Numbered from the stretch's first letter, positions 34,583 through 44,105 are shown. The stretch is 64,000 nt of DNA from an uncultured Clostridia bacterium (GCA_946411635.1 CAMKES010000004.1:61948-125947), one strand, 5' to 3'. Numbers and translations: made by a program. Notes: generated from the letters alone by a model not told the origin.

Positions 34583-35293
34583 TTATCGAAGCAGGTCGGA
34601 GAGCGATCCGATCTCGCGGCAGGTATCGGGCAGCGCCTTCGGACGTTCGCCCGACTGCCACGTGTGATAGTAGCGGCTTTGAAGCCCCGCCGCGTGCGCG
34701 CCGCCGATATCCGCGATGCTGTCGTTTCCGACCATCACGGCTGTATGCGGGTCGATCCCGTACCGCGAAAGCAAAAGCCCGAACAGACCGCGGTACGGCT
34801 TTTTCATCCCCGCGTCCGAGGACAGCAGGATCCCGTCAAACCGGTCCGAAAGCCCGAGCGCGGCGAGCTCGCCGTTCGTAAAGCACGATTGCGCGTTGGA
34901 CAGCAAAAACGTCCGCGCGCCCTTTTCACGCAGCGCGTCGAGCGTTTCGAGCGCGTGCGGCATCGGCCGGAGCCGGTTCGTCGAGCGGCGGCGGAACAGC
35001 GCGGCGTATGCGCGCGCGGCCGATTCGTCCGCATCGAGCAGCCGCCGGAACACGTTCAGAAGCTCCGGCTCGACGTACGGCACGGGCACGTCCGGCAGCG
35101 TTTCCGCGCGCAGGCGCACCTCGTCTGAGCAAAGCGCAAGATACGCCCTGCGGAACGCGTCGCCGTCGTATCGCGCGCCGAACGCTTCGGCGTCCTTTGC
35201 CGCGGCGTTCCAGAACGCGCGCGGTCCTTCGTCCGTGCAGACGTCCGCAAGCGTGCCGTACAGGTCGAAGACGTAATCCCGGTACCGCTTCAT
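34583..35293 (-). CDS. HAD-superfamily hydrolase
   Basis: The 236-residue protein has the HAD motifs: FDLYGTLADV (catalytic Asp pair), FLLSNAQS (motif II Ser/Thr region), a Lys in MKKPYRGLF and VMVGNDSIADIGGAHAAGL (motif IV Asp). It is a probable phosphatase of the YjjG/phosphoglycolate type; the substrate is unknown. Its ATG (35293) overlaps the stop of the TetR gene as ATGA, so the two are coupled. Confidence 0.85.
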   Translation of the reverse strand: MKRYRDYVFDLYGTLADVCTDEGPRAFWNAAAKDAEAFGARYDGDAFRRAYLALCSDEVRLRAETLPDVPVPYVEPELLNVFRRLLDADESAARAYAALFRRRSTNRLRPMPHALETLDALREKGARTFLLSNAQSCFTNGELAALGLSDRFDGILLSSDAGMKKPYRGLFGLLLSRYGIDPHTAVMVGNDSIADIGGAHAAGLQSRYYHTWQSGERPKALPDTCREIGSLSDLLR

Positions 35294-35859
35294 TTCAGGA
35301 AGCCGACGCCGGACTCCATGATCCGTTCCGCAGACTCGGCGAGCACGGCGGAGCTTTCGGTCATGCCGCCGCGGATCCACCGCTCCATCAGCGCCATGCA
35401 GCCGCCCGAAACGAACGTGAAGTACGTTTCGATCTGCTTTTCCGTTGCGTTCGGATAGAACCGGAGATAACTGATCATACAGAGCTCCTTGCTCCTGCGA
35501 ATGAGCGAGCGCGCAAATTCCTTGTCGCCGTGCGGACCGATCGTCGCCCGGCACAGGTCGGCGTTTGCTTCGATGCACTCGAAGATCTTTTTCGTCATCT
35601 TCGGCGGCGTGAGCTGCGACGCTTCGTCCAGCACGGGACGGAGGGCTTCAAAGAACGAGGCCTCCATCTCCTGCTGGATGCTTTTCAGCAGGTCGTATAC
35701 GTCGGTATAATGCGCGTAAAACGTGCCGCGGTTGATGCCTGCGCGAAGGCAGAGCTCCTTGACGGTGATCGCGGCGATCGGCTTCTCGATTAAAAGCACG
35801 GACAGCGCGTTGCGCAGGAGGTGCTTCGTGATACGTACGCGATGGTCCATTTTCTCCAT
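35290..35859 (-). CDS. TetR/AcrR-family transcriptional regulator
   Basis: The 189-residue protein has an N-terminal HTH (ITVKELCLRAGINRGTFYAHYTDVYDLL) of the TetR type and a C-terminal TetR_C_8-like ligand domain. It is the first gene of a two-gene unit with a HAD hydrolase. A near-perfect inverted repeat at 35912-35937 upstream is a likely operator. The ligand is unknown. Confidence 0.86.
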   Translation of the reverse strand: MEKMDHRVRITKHLLRNALSVLLIEKPIAAITVKELCLRAGINRGTFYAHYTDVYDLLKSIQQEMEASFFEALRPVLDEASQLTPPKMTKKIFECIEANADLCRATIGPHGDKEFARSLIRRSKELCMISYLRFYPNATEKQIETYFTFVSGGCMALMERWIRGGMTESSAVLAESAERIMESGVGFLK

Positions 35860-35911
35860 AGCGCGACTCCTTTTTTATTATTGAACGAAGAGGACAGCCG
35901 CCGTTGATTTT

Positions 35912-35937
35912 CGGACAATTCCGGAAAACATTGTCGG
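35912..35937. promoter_or_regulatory. Inverted repeat, candidate TetR operator
   Basis: CGGACAAT (35912-35919), 10 nt, ATTGTCGG (35930-35937). Seven of eight positions are symmetric. It lies 53 nt upstream of the tetR ATG and abuts a plus-strand promoter at 35938. Confidence 0.5.
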
Positions 35938-35966
35938 TTGTATCTTTCCATCTTCTATTATATAAT
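35938..35966 (+). promoter_or_regulatory. Predicted plus-strand promoter before the structured RNA
   Basis: TTGTAT (35938-35943), a 17-nt spacer, TATAAT (35961-35966), inside an A+T-rich patch (35941-36010) unlike the surrounding DNA. Confidence 0.55.
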
Positions 35967-35972
35967 AATACA

Positions 35973-36172
35973 CACAATCAAATAAATCAACACGGTGTTC
36001 AGTATTTTTACAAATTCCGACTTGCCCGCGGTCCTGCTTGATGATTCTCTGACCGTCGGGCAAACAAGGCCGGTCGTTTTTGACCGAGTCGGTGCGTGTA
36101 TCCCCTCATTCTCCAGATACGCACCGCGCCTTCGTCGTCGCGGGCTTCAACCGGCTCGCGACGACTTTTTTA
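35973..36172 (+). ncRNA. Candidate structured non-coding RNA, ~200 nt, class unknown
   Basis: A promoter (35938-35966) and a terminator (36134-36172) bracket ~200 nt with no supported gene. Predicted hairpins are: TTGCCCGCGGTC with GACCGTCGGGCAA (36022-36063), CGGTC with GACCG (36071-36086), and GGTGCGT..ATC with GATACGCACC (36091-36125). The last is GTCGTCGCG with CGCGACGAC plus a T-run (36134-36172). CGGTC and GACCG occur in both of the first two hairpins, allowing a switch between pairings. The next gene downstream is on the other strand, so it looks like a stand-alone sRNA. I could not match it to 6S, tmRNA, SRP RNA, RNase P or a riboswitch I know. Confidence 0.5.
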
Positions 36173-36238
36173 TTTCATAAACAGCCACAGCTTTTTTATT
36201 CCATACAATAATCCAAAACCTCCGACGCGGATCGGATA

Positions 36239-36268
36239 CCAAAAGGCCCCCTTGCGCAAAGGGGGCGG
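36239..36268 (-). terminator. Terminator of the minus-strand hypothetical gene
   Basis: Minus strand: GCCCCCTTTGCGCAAGGGGGC followed by CTTTTGG; the U-run is short. Confidence 0.55.
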
Positions 36269-36296
36269 GCAGGGGATCGCTTGTGCGGAAGCGCGG

Positions 36297-37100
36297 TCAG
36301 GGCGCGTTCGTTCCCGTGATCTTCACCCAGTAGCCGAAGCCGTCGCGGTCGCGCAGATAGCGCGTAAAGCCCGGAAGCGCGCGCGGCGGACGCGGCGCGG
36401 CCCGCCCGCGGACCGCGAGGATCCGGACGGCGCCGTTTTCCGACCGCCACGTCCCCTCGTAATGCGGCAGAACGTCCGCGCCGTCCACGTATCGCCAGCG
36501 CGCGCCCGGAAACTGCTGCGGGAACAGATCGATCCCGCTGTTCGCCTGCATATCCTCTTTTCGCACCATGCTTGTGCCGTCCGGCGGGTCGAACTGCGCG
36601 TAAAACGCATCTGCGCGCCGAAGAAGCAAGGCAAATTCCGCCGTCTCGTGTGCGGTATCGGACACGCTGTCCGCGGGCGGCTCCGTTTCCATGGTGTTAT
36701 TTTGGGACAGATCGTCGCCGAAATCCGTCGTTTCTACCGGAGTACCCGGTATTTCCTCGACCTCTATGGTGCTATTTTGGGATATATCGACGGGTTCCGG
36801 AGCAGGCGCCTCTTTCTTGGTGTAAATTCGGGACAAGCGATCCAGATAGCGGGAGACCGGACCGGCGTCCGGCGACGCGGCAAAGCAGGTCATCCGGCCG
36901 TCTGCGTCGCCGAGCAGGGCAAGCGGAGCGGAGAGGCACGCTTCGCTTCCGGGCGTGACGGGCACGGCGCAGGCTTCGGAAAACAGCGTGAAACGCCCTT
37001 CGACGGGCGTGCTGAGCGTGAGCAGCGCGCGGTCGCCGCATACGCGCACGAGCCCGGCGGGCGTGCCGTCCGGGCGTCTCAGGATCCAGTAACGCAGCAT
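36297..37100 (-). CDS. Hypothetical protein with a thrice-repeated SQN-T motif
   Basis: I do not recognise this 267-residue protein. ATG 37100 has AGGTG 5 nt upstream; an ATG 5 codons earlier is less likely. The N-terminal ~95 residues are β-rich and resemble no motif I know. A central spacer contains three related short segments (RLSRIYTKKE, DISQNSTIEVEE, DLSQNNTMETEP), clear at DNA level too. The C-terminal part (ADAFYAQF, DLFPQQFPGARWRYVDG, GFGYWVKI) looks like a separate small folded domain. There is no signal peptide or membrane segment. It is divergent from uppP. Confidence 0.7.
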   Translation of the reverse strand: MLRYWILRRPDGTPAGLVRVCGDRALLTLSTPVEGRFTLFSEACAVPVTPGSEACLSAPLALLGDADGRMTCFAASPDAGPVSRYLDRLSRIYTKKEAPAPEPVDISQNSTIEVEEIPGTPVETTDFGDDLSQNNTMETEPPADSVSDTAHETAEFALLLRRADAFYAQFDPPDGTSMVRKEDMQANSGIDLFPQQFPGARWRYVDGADVLPHYEGTWRSENGAVRILAVRGRAAPRPPRALPGFTRYLRDRDGFGYWVKITGTNAP

Positions 37101-37118
37101 GAAATCACCTCGCATCTA

Positions 37119-37147
37119 TTGTATTTTCGGCGGTTTCATAGTATGAT
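37119..37147 (+). promoter_or_regulatory. Predicted promoter of the uppP-rqcP-ispDF-uvrA unit
   Basis: TTGTAT (37119-37124), a 17-nt spacer, TATGAT (37142-37147). No LexA box is visible although uvrA lies in this unit. Confidence 0.6.
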
Positions 37148-37176
37148 ATCATCAGAGCAATATCGGAGGTCAACAC

Positions 37177-38028
37177 ATGAAAATCCTGATCGCTTTGCTG
37201 CTGGGGCTGGTGCAGGGACTGTGCGAGTTTCTGCCGGTCTCCAGCTCGGGGCATTTATATCTTGTGGAAAAGCTGACGGGCGGCGCGGTCGGCGAAGGGT
37301 ATTTCGGCAGCTTTTTCGTCGTGATGCTGCACGTCGCGACGCTGATCGCGGTCCTGTTCGTCTATCGGGAGCAGGTGGGCGCGATCCTGCGGCATCCGCT
37401 GCAGCCGCTGACGCTGTACCTGATCGTCGCGACGCTGCCGACGGTGGCGGCCGCGCTGATCCTGAAGAAGTGGGACGCGCTCGACGCGTGGATCGAAAAC
37501 GGCAATCTGCTCGGCGTGAGCTTCCTGCTGACGGCGGCGTTTCTGACGGTCAGCGAGCTTCTCTGCCGCCGCAGAAAGCCGAAAAAGTCGATCGGCACGA
37601 TGCGCTGGACCGACGCGCTTGCGATCGGCGGGATGCAGGCGATCGGCATTCTTCCCGGCGTTTCGCGCTCCGGCGCGACGATCGCGGGCGCGCTGGGCAG
37701 GCGGATGGACCGCAGAAGCGCGGCGGATTTTTCGTTCCTGCTTTCGGTGCCGGCGATCCTCGGCGCGCTCATCCTGGAGCTCTATAAGCTGGTGAAGACG
37801 CCCGCGGCGGTCGCAGGCGGCAGCGTGTTCGAATTCGGCGCGACGCTGATCCTCGGCATGCTGGCGGCGGCGATCTCGGGGTACTTCGCGGTGCGGTTCA
37901 TGATCCGCCTCGTCACGAAGAAGGGTCTGTTCGGCTTTGCGGTCTACACGGCGGTCCTCGGCGTCGCCGTGCTGATCCTGCAGCTGACGAAAACGCTTGG
38001 ATTCGGCTTTACGCCGTTCGGAGGATAA
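37177..38028 (+). CDS. uppP: Undecaprenyl-diphosphatase (UppP/BacA)
   Basis: Membrane phosphatase that recycles undecaprenyl diphosphate for wall synthesis and gives bacitracin tolerance. The 283-residue polytopic protein has both family motifs: GLVQGLCEFLPVSSSGHL (Glu-rich loop) and GVSRSGATIAGALGRRMDR (SRS/R motif). The ribosome site is GGAGG. The rqcP ATG follows 1 nt after the stop. Confidence 0.96.
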   Translation: MKILIALLLGLVQGLCEFLPVSSSGHLYLVEKLTGGAVGEGYFGSFFVVMLHVATLIAVLFVYREQVGAILRHPLQPLTLYLIVATLPTVAAALILKKWDALDAWIENGNLLGVSFLLTAAFLTVSELLCRRRKPKKSIGTMRWTDALAIGGMQAIGILPGVSRSGATIAGALGRRMDRRSAADFSFLLSVPAILGALILELYKLVKTPAAVAGGSVFEFGATLILGMLAAAISGYFAVRFMIRLVTKKGLFGFAVYTAVLGVAVLILQLTKTLGFGFTPFGG

Positions 38029-38029
38029 T

Positions 38030-38281
38030 ATGCGTCTGGATAAATGGTTAAAGGTTTCGCGCATCATCAAGCGCCGCACCGTGGCGAACGAGGCCGCGGG
38101 CGCGGGCCGCGTTTCGATCAACGGAAAGACGGCGAAGCCCGCTTCGGAGGTGAAGCCGGGCGACGTCATCGACATCCTGCTCGGCGGCAGGCACATGCTC
38201 TGCCGCGTCGAGAAGACGCCGGAGGTCGTGCGCAAGGAGGACGCGGATTCGCTCTACACCGTGCTCACGGACGGACTATGA
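38030..38281 (+). CDS. rqcP: S4-domain RNA-binding protein RqcP (YabO)
   Basis: The 83-residue protein is a single S4 domain (MRLDKWLKVSRIIKRRTVAN, GRVSINGKTAKPASEVKPGD), matching RqcP, which helps RqcH add alanine tails to stalled nascent chains. The short length excludes RluB-type enzymes; the HslR/Hsp15 group is the main alternative. It overlaps ispDF as ATGA. Confidence 0.88.
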   Translation: MRLDKWLKVSRIIKRRTVANEAAGAGRVSINGKTAKPASEVKPGDVIDILLGGRHMLCRVEKTPEVVRKEDADSLYTVLTDGL

Positions 38282-39384
38282 GCGCGGCGGGCATTCTGCT
38301 CTGTGCGGGCAGCTCGAACCGCATGGGCTTCGACAAACTGAATACGCCCCTTTGCGGAAAGACAGCGATCGAACGCTCGATGGACGCGCTCGTCGCGGGC
38401 GGCTGCGGCTCGCTCGTGTTCGTCGTGAACGACGCGAGCGAAGCGACGGTGCGCGCGCTCTCCGTGCCCGTGCCGTTTGCCGTCGTGCGCGGCGGCGAAC
38501 AGCGCACGGATTCGGTGCGGAACGGGCTTTCGAAAGCCGCGGGCGACGTCGCCGTCATCCACGACGCGGCGCGCTGCTTCGTTTCGCCGGACCTCGTCCG
38601 CGCGTGCATCGAGGCGGCGGAAACGACCGGCTCCGGCGTGGCGGCGATCCCCGTGACCGACACGGTCGTGCGCGCGGAAAACGGCGCGGTCGAAACGCTC
38701 GACCGTTCCAAACTGTTCCGCATGCAGACGCCGCAGGCGTTCCGGATGGACCGGATCAGAGCGGCGTACGAAACGGAAGGATACGCGACCGACGACGCGA
38801 CGCTGTACGCGAAACGCTTCGGCGCGCCGACGTTCGTGCCCGGCAGCGAGGAAAACGGCAAACTCACGACCGGCGCGGACTGGAAGCGCGCGGTCGGGCG
38901 GCTGGACCCGCCCGCGTACGGGATCGGGTTCGACACGCACCGGCTCGTCGAGGGACGCGATCTGATCCTCGGCGGGGTAACGATCCCGTTTGAAAAGGGG
39001 CTTTTGGGGCACTCCGACGCCGACGTGCTGCTGCACGCGATCATGGACGCGATCCTCGGATGCCTGAAGCTCGGCGACATCGGCAAGCTCTTTCCCGACA
39101 CCGATCCGCAGTACGAAGGCGTTTCCAGCCGCGTTCTGCTCCGCGAAGTCGGGAACCTGGTGCAAAAACGGGACATGGTCGTGCGGCACGTGGACGCGAC
39201 GGTGATCTGTCAGAGACCGAAGCTCGCGCCGTACCGCGCGGAAATGGAGAGCCGGATCGCGGCGGATCTCGGCATTTCGCCCGGGGCGGTCTCGGTCAAG
39301 GCAACGACGACGGAAGGAATGAACGACGAGGGGAAGGGCCTCTGCATTTCGGCGCAGGCGATCGCCTCGGTCGCACACAGATGA
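38278..39384 (+). CDS. ispDF: Bifunctional IspD-IspF (MEP pathway)
   Basis: This fusion of 2-C-methyl-D-erythritol 4-phosphate cytidylyltransferase (residues ~1-208) and MECDP synthase (~212-368) catalyses two non-consecutive isoprenoid steps. IspD shows [15 protein letters not shown] and [15 protein letters not shown]; IspF shows GIGFDTHRL (metal Asp219-x-His221), [15 protein letters not shown] and [14 protein letters not shown]. Linkage to uppP makes sense because both act in undecaprenyl supply. The fused form is common in alphaproteobacteria and in some other bacteria. Confidence 0.95.
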   Translation: MSAAGILLCAGSSNRMGFDKLNTPLCGKTAIERSMDALVAGGCGSLVFVVNDASEATVRALSVPVPFAVVRGGEQRTDSVRNGLSKAAGDVAVIHDAARCFVSPDLVRACIEAAETTGSGVAAIPVTDTVVRAENGAVETLDRSKLFRMQTPQAFRMDRIRAAYETEGYATDDATLYAKRFGAPTFVPGSEENGKLTTGADWKRAVGRLDPPAYGIGFDTHRLVEGRDLILGGVTIPFEKGLLGHSDADVLLHAIMDAILGCLKLGDIGKLFPDTDPQYEGVSSRVLLREVGNLVQKRDMVVRHVDATVICQRPKLAPYRAEMESRIAADLGISPGAVSVKATTTEGMNDEGKGLCISAQAIASVAHR

Positions 39385-39385
39385 T

Positions 39386-42226
39386 ATGGAAGGAAACGAT
39401 CGGGAACTGCGCATCTACGGTGCGCGGGAGCACAATTTAAAGAACGTCGATCTTTCGATCCCGCGGAACAAGCTCGTGGTCATGACGGGCGTGTCCGGCT
39501 CGGGCAAATCGTCGCTCGCGTTCGACACGATCTACGCGGAGGGGCAGCGGCGCTACGTCGAGAGCCTGTCCTCGTACGCGCGTATGTTCATCGGACAGAT
39601 GGACAAGCCCGACGTCGACCGCATCGACGGGCTTTCGCCCGCGATCTCGATCGATCAGAAGAGCACGGGGCACAACCCGCGTTCGACGGTCGGCACGGTC
39701 ACGGAGATCTACGACTATCTGCGTCTGCTGTACGCGCGCTGCGGCGTCCCGCACTGCCCGAACTGCGGCAGGGTGATCGAGCGCCAGTCGATCGACACGA
39801 TCGTGGATCAGATCAAGGCGCTTCCGAACGGAACGCGGATGCAGATCATCGCGCCGTGCGTGCGCGGAAGAAAGGGCGAGCACGGAAAGGTCCTCGAGCG
39901 TCTGCAGCGCGAGGGCTACGTGCGCGTGCGCGTCGACGGCGAGGTCTATCCGATCGAGGAGGTCCCCGCGCTCGACAAGCAGAAAAAGCACACGATCGAG
40001 GCGGTCATCGACCGCATCGTGCTGAAGGACGGCGTCGAAAGCCGGCTCACCGAATCGCTCGAGCACGCGTTCGCGCTCGGGCAGAACCTTGCGATCGTCG
40101 CGGTGCAGGACGGCGAGGAGCTTCTGTTCTCGCAGAACTACGCCTGCCCGGACTGCGGCATCGCGCTCGAGGAGCTTGCGCCGCGCGCGTTCTCGTTCAA
40201 CAACCCGTTCGGCGCGTGTCCGACGTGTCTCGGCCTCGGCGAGCAGATGAAGATCGATCCGACGCTGATCGTGCCGGACGAATCGCTGTCGATCAACGAA
40301 GGCGCGATCCGCGCGCCGGGCTGGAGAAGCGGCGCGAGCAACGTCTTTTCCGATATGTATTACGAAGCGATCGCAAAGCGCTTCGGCTTCACGCTCGACA
40401 CGCCGTACCGCGACATCCCGAAGGAAGGGCGCGACGTGCTGATGTACGGCACGAAGGAAAAGATGGAGGTCCGCTACGAGCGCGACTTCGGCGGCGGTCA
40501 CTTCATGGCGTCGTTCGAAGGCATCGTGCCGAACATGGAGCGGCGTTACCGCGAATCGTCGAGCGACTACGCGAAGGCGGAGATCGAGACCTTCATGGCG
40601 CACATCCCGTGCCCCGACTGCAAGGGCAAGCGCCTGAAGCCCACCTCGCTCGCGGTCACCGTCGGCGGGATCAACATCTCCGACCTGTGCGACATGAACG
40701 TCAGGCGCTCGCGCGATTTCCTGCGCGAACTGACGCTTTCGCCCACGCAGCAGACGATCGCCGCGGCGATTCTGAAGGAGCTCGACGCAAGGCTCGGCTT
40801 CCTCGTGAACGTCGGTCTGAACTACCTTACGCTGTCGCGCGCGGCGGCGACGCTGTCCGGCGGCGAAAGCCAGCGCATCCGGCTCGCCACGCAGATCGGA
40901 AGCGGTCTCGTCGGCGTTCTGTACATCCTTGACGAGCCCAGCATCGGTCTCCATCAGCGCGACAACGCAAGGCTTCTGGAAACACTCAAGGGACTGCGCG
41001 ATCTCGGCAACACGCTGATCGTCGTCGAGCACGACGAGGAAACGATGCGCGCCGCCGACTACATCGTGGACATCGGTCCCCGCGCCGGCGTGCATGGCGG
41101 CGAGATCATGGCGGCGGGCACGCCCGAAGAGGTCATGGCGTGTGAAACCTCGCTGACCGGGCAGTACCTGAGTCATAAACGCACCATCCCCGTGCCGGAA
41201 ACGCGGCGCGCGGGCAACGGCAACGTGCTGACGGTGCGCGGCGCGCGGGCGAACAACCTGAAGAATATCACGGTGGACTTCCCGCTCGGCCGATTCATCT
41301 GCGTGACGGGCGTCTCCGGTTCCGGCAAGTCCTCGCTCGTCAACGAGATCCTGAAAAAGCGGCTTCTGCATGACCTGAACCGGGCGAAGGTCCGCGCGAA
41401 GGACCACGACGGCATCGACGGGATCGAATATCTCAACAAGATCATCGACATCGACCAGAGCCCGATCGGGCGCACGCCGCGCTCGAACCCCGCGACGTAC
41501 ACCGGCCTGTTCGATCTGATCCGCACGCTGTACGCGTCCACGCCGGACGCGAAGCTGCGCGGCTACACGAGCGGACGGTTCTCGTTCAACGTCAAGGGCG
41601 GGCGCTGCGAAGCGTGCAAGGGCGACGGCATCGTGAAGATCGAAATGCACTTCCTGCCCGACGTGTACGTGCCGTGCGAGGTCTGCCGCGGCCGCCGCTA
41701 CAACCGCGAAACGCTCGAGGTGCGTTACAAGGGAAAGAACATCTACGACGTGCTCGAGATGACGGTGGAGGAGGCGCTGCCGTTCTTCGCGCAGCATGCG
41801 GGCATCAAAAAGATCCTGAAAACGCTCGACGACGTCGGCCTCGGCTATATCAAGCTCGGACAGCCCAGTACCACGCTCTCCGGCGGCGAGGCGCAGCGCA
41901 TCAAGCTCGCGACGGAGCTCAGCCGCCGCGACACGGGCCGCACGCTCTACGTGCTCGACGAGCCCACGACGGGTCTGCACACGCACGACGTGAAGCGGCT
42001 TCTGGAGATCCTGAACCGCCTTGCCGATTCCGGCAGCACGGTCATCGTCATCGAGCATAACCTCGACGTGATCAAGAGCGCGGACTGGATCATCGACCTC
42101 GGGCCCGAGGGCGGCGACGAAGGCGGCACGGTCGTCGCGACCGGCACGCCCGAACAGATCGCGCAGTGCGAACGGAGCTACACCGGTCAGTTCCTGAAGC
42201 GCGCGCTGAAAGGAAAGGAATCATGA
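39386..42226 (+). CDS. uvrA: Excinuclease ABC subunit A
   Basis: Damage-recognition ATPase of nucleotide excision repair. The 946-residue protein has two ABC modules: P-loops [14 protein letters not shown] (N) and [14 protein letters not shown] (C), and signatures [14 protein letters not shown] and [15 protein letters not shown]. Zinc modules are CPDC...CPTC and CEAC...CEVC. It starts 1 nt after ispDF, with no clear Shine-Dalgarno, so it probably relies on coupling. uvrB and uvrC are not present here. Confidence 0.98.
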   Translation: MEGNDRELRIYGAREHNLKNVDLSIPRNKLVVMTGVSGSGKSSLAFDTIYAEGQRRYVESLSSYARMFIGQMDKPDVDRIDGLSPAISIDQKSTGHNPRSTVGTVTEIYDYLRLLYARCGVPHCPNCGRVIERQSIDTIVDQIKALPNGTRMQIIAPCVRGRKGEHGKVLERLQREGYVRVRVDGEVYPIEEVPALDKQKKHTIEAVIDRIVLKDGVESRLTESLEHAFALGQNLAIVAVQDGEELLFSQNYACPDCGIALEELAPRAFSFNNPFGACPTCLGLGEQMKIDPTLIVPDESLSINEGAIRAPGWRSGASNVFSDMYYEAIAKRFGFTLDTPYRDIPKEGRDVLMYGTKEKMEVRYERDFGGGHFMASFEGIVPNMERRYRESSSDYAKAEIETFMAHIPCPDCKGKRLKPTSLAVTVGGINISDLCDMNVRRSRDFLRELTLSPTQQTIAAAILKELDARLGFLVNVGLNYLTLSRAAATLSGGESQRIRLATQIGSGLVGVLYILDEPSIGLHQRDNARLLETLKGLRDLGNTLIVVEHDEETMRAADYIVDIGPRAGVHGGEIMAAGTPEEVMACETSLTGQYLSHKRTIPVPETRRAGNGNVLTVRGARANNLKNITVDFPLGRFICVTGVSGSGKSSLVNEILKKRLLHDLNRAKVRAKDHDGIDGIEYLNKIIDIDQSPIGRTPRSNPATYTGLFDLIRTLYASTPDAKLRGYTSGRFSFNVKGGRCEACKGDGIVKIEMHFLPDVYVPCEVCRGRRYNRETLEVRYKGKNIYDVLEMTVEEALPFFAQHAGIKKILKTLDDVGLGYIKLGQPSTTLSGGEAQRIKLATELSRRDTGRTLYVLDEPTTGLHTHDVKRLLEILNRLADSGSTVIVIEHNLDVIKSADWIIDLGPEGGDEGGTVVATGTPEQIAQCERSYTGQFLKRALKGKES

Positions 42227-42975
42227 AAGTGCTTCGGATCATCTGTATCGCGGTTGGTGCGTTTTTGGTACTGGATACGCTCATCGTGTCCATGCTGTCC
42301 AATTTCAATCTCGGCGTGATCCTGCCGGCGATCCTCGGACTGCCGCTGCTGCTGCTCGGCATCTTCCTGCCGCAGATGCAGGGCGGTTTCCTCGCGTTTC
42401 TCAAGTGGTTCCTGCTCGGCTGCTACGCGCTCGGCACGGTGTTTCTGATCGTGATGGGCGTTCTGATGGGCACGGCGGCGAAGCGGGCGGACGAGGTGGA
42501 CGCGGACGCACTGATCGTGCTCGGCGCTGCGGTGCACGGCGACCGCGTGACGTGGGTTTTAAGCAACCGCCTCGACACGGCGGCGGACTACCTCGCGGCG
42601 CATCCGGACACGGTCTGCGTGGTCTCGGGCGGACGCGGCGACGGCGAGAGCGTGACCGAAGCGTCGGCGATGCGGAAGTACCTCGTCGAGCGCAAGGGGA
42701 TCGACCCGGACCGCATCCTTATCGAGGACCGTGCGACGAGCACGCTCGAAAACTTCGAATTTTCCAAAACGCTGATCGAGGAACGGCTCGGTCCGGACGC
42801 GAAGATCGCGTTCGTCACGACCGATTTCCACGTGTTCCGCGCGTCGCGCGTCGCAAAGAAGGCGGGCATCGACGCGGTCGGCATCGCCGCGCCGGACGTG
42901 TGGTACATCAGATTCAACAACTTCCTTCGCGAGTGCGTCGGCATCACGGTCTACGGACTGCGCGGAGATCTGTAA
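42223..42975 (+). CDS. YdcF/ElyC-type DUF218 membrane protein
   Basis: The 250-residue protein has two to three N-terminal membrane segments (residues ~5-85). A DUF218 domain follows ([73 protein letters not shown]). The family includes ElyC/SanA, linked to envelope and lipid-carrier homeostasis. ATGA overlap with uvrA. Confidence 0.85.
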   Translation: MKVLRIICIAVGAFLVLDTLIVSMLSNFNLGVILPAILGLPLLLLGIFLPQMQGGFLAFLKWFLLGCYALGTVFLIVMGVLMGTAAKRADEVDADALIVLGAAVHGDRVTWVLSNRLDTAADYLAAHPDTVCVVSGGRGDGESVTEASAMRKYLVERKGIDPDRILIEDRATSTLENFEFSKTLIEERLGPDAKIAFVTTDFHVFRASRVAKKAGIDAVGIAAPDVWYIRFNNFLRECVGITVYGLRGDL

Positions 42976-42990
42976 AAAGGAGAAACAACA

Positions 42991-43242
42991 ATGCTGGAAT
43001 TTCGATATGACACCCAATTGCTGATCGACGGGACTGACCTTGACGAGGACGTGATCCGCGACTACTTTACCGCGTGCTTCGAGGGCGACAGTCTGCTTGC
43101 GGTCGGCGGACCCGAAACGGTCAAGATCCATTTCCACACGAACGAGCCGTGGAAGGTGCTCGAATACTGCGCGACGCTCGGGGAGATCTACGATATCGTC
43201 GTCGAGGACATGGATCGCCAGTCCCGCGGGCTGCAGGGCTGA
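42991..43242 (+). CDS. Stand-alone small domain related to the FakA/DAK2-like linker domain
   Basis: The 83-residue protein reads as one domain (EFRYDTQLLIDGTDLDEDVI, DSLLAVGGPETVKIHFHTNE, VLEYCATLGEIYDIVVEDM). It matches the central/C-terminal domain of the fatty-acid kinase FakA family (the VHVHTN..VLEYA..G pattern). There is no kinase domain. Its role alone is unknown; it may act as a partner of DegV/FakA-type proteins. It has its own AAGGAG ribosome site 15 nt after the DUF218 gene. Confidence 0.7.
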   Translation: MLEFRYDTQLLIDGTDLDEDVIRDYFTACFEGDSLLAVGGPETVKIHFHTNEPWKVLEYCATLGEIYDIVVEDMDRQSRGLQG

Positions 43243-43258
43243 AAAAACAGATCAAAGG

Positions 43259-43291
43259 AAAAGCCTGTCCCGATTTTGGGACAGGCTTTTT
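43259..43291. terminator. Bidirectional terminator
   Basis: AAAAGCCTGTCCC-GATTTT-GGGACAGGCTTTTT between convergent genes; A- and T-runs flank the stem on both sides. Confidence 0.9.
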
Positions 43292-43307
43292 GATGTACGG
43301 GAGCGGA

Positions 43308-44099
43308 TCAAATGAAATCGAAGCCGATCAGCCGTCCGGCCTCGGTGAAGCCGACCGCGCGGTAGAGCGCGTTGCTGGGCGGATAGCTTGTGTCCGCATA
43401 GAGCATGATGCGCTCGCCGCGTTCGCAGGCGTCCGCACAAACCGAGCCGACCAGCGCCTTTGCGTAGCCTTTGCCGCGGTGCGCCGCGTCCGTCACGACG
43501 TTGCCGATGTACGCAAGACCGTTTGCGTGCTCACGGAACCGCACCAGCGCAACGGTTGTCCCATTTACGCACCAACCATACGCGTCGCCGCTTTCGCAGA
43601 AGTCCGTGCCGACGGCAAGGCGGGCCGCTTCGGGGATGGGTTCGCGCGCCTGTTCGCCGAGCTGGGCAAGGAGTTCGCCGCACACGGCGGGATCGAGCGC
43701 GCCCGCGGGGACGCGTTCGCCCTCGGCTTCAAAGCGGTTTGCGTGTTCGCACAGATACGCGGTCAGCGGCAGCCGCCGCTTCGTCGGGTACGGCAGCGCG
43801 AGCTCGAGATAGCGGACGAGGCTCGCCCGGCCGATCACGCCGTCGAGGTTCTTCGCCTCCTTCAGCACGCAGAGCGACGCGGCGAGCTCCGAAAGCGTTT
43901 CGTCGGAAACGCCCCTTCGCGAATAGATCCACGAAGGCCATCCGGGTCCCGAGCGCACGTAGAGCACGTCCTTTCCGTCGGAAAGGCAGAGCGCTTCCGG
44001 CACGGCGGTGAGCTGATGCAGTTTTCGGAAGGTGATCGCCTCGGCGTCGTTCGAAAACGGGAACGCCGCGGCCTCCTCCCGCGAGATCTTGCGTATCAT
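43308..44099 (-). CDS. GNAT-family N-acetyltransferase
   Basis: The 263-residue protein has a C-terminal GNAT domain with the acetyl-CoA loop VVTDAAHRGKGYAKALVGSV and the following β-bulge (YADTSYPPSNALYRAVGFTE). The N-terminal half is a separate GNAT-like region without the loop (DUF-type). The substrate is unknown. Its ATG lies 6 nt from a -10 box and has no Shine-Dalgarno. Confidence 0.83.
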   Translation of the reverse strand: MIRKISREEAAAFPFSNDAEAITFRKLHQLTAVPEALCLSDGKDVLYVRSGPGWPSWIYSRRGVSDETLSELAASLCVLKEAKNLDGVIGRASLVRYLELALPYPTKRRLPLTAYLCEHANRFEAEGERVPAGALDPAVCGELLAQLGEQAREPIPEAARLAVGTDFCESGDAYGWCVNGTTVALVRFREHANGLAYIGNVVTDAAHRGKGYAKALVGSVCADACERGERIMLYADTSYPPSNALYRAVGFTEAGRLIGFDFI

Positions 44100-44105
44100 G
44101 GGAAA

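Noticed and set aside
35878..36180. Short open frames on both strands within the structured RNA region
   Set aside because: They have no ribosome site and cover hairpin and terminator sequence.
39437..42058. 873-codon minus-strand frame opposite uvrA
   Set aside because: The plus strand carries every UvrA motif; the minus frame is a composition artefact. The same applies to long frames opposite glyA/folD (17978-20095), the secreted peptidase-like gene (20756-24031) and the RHS gene (61271-62947).
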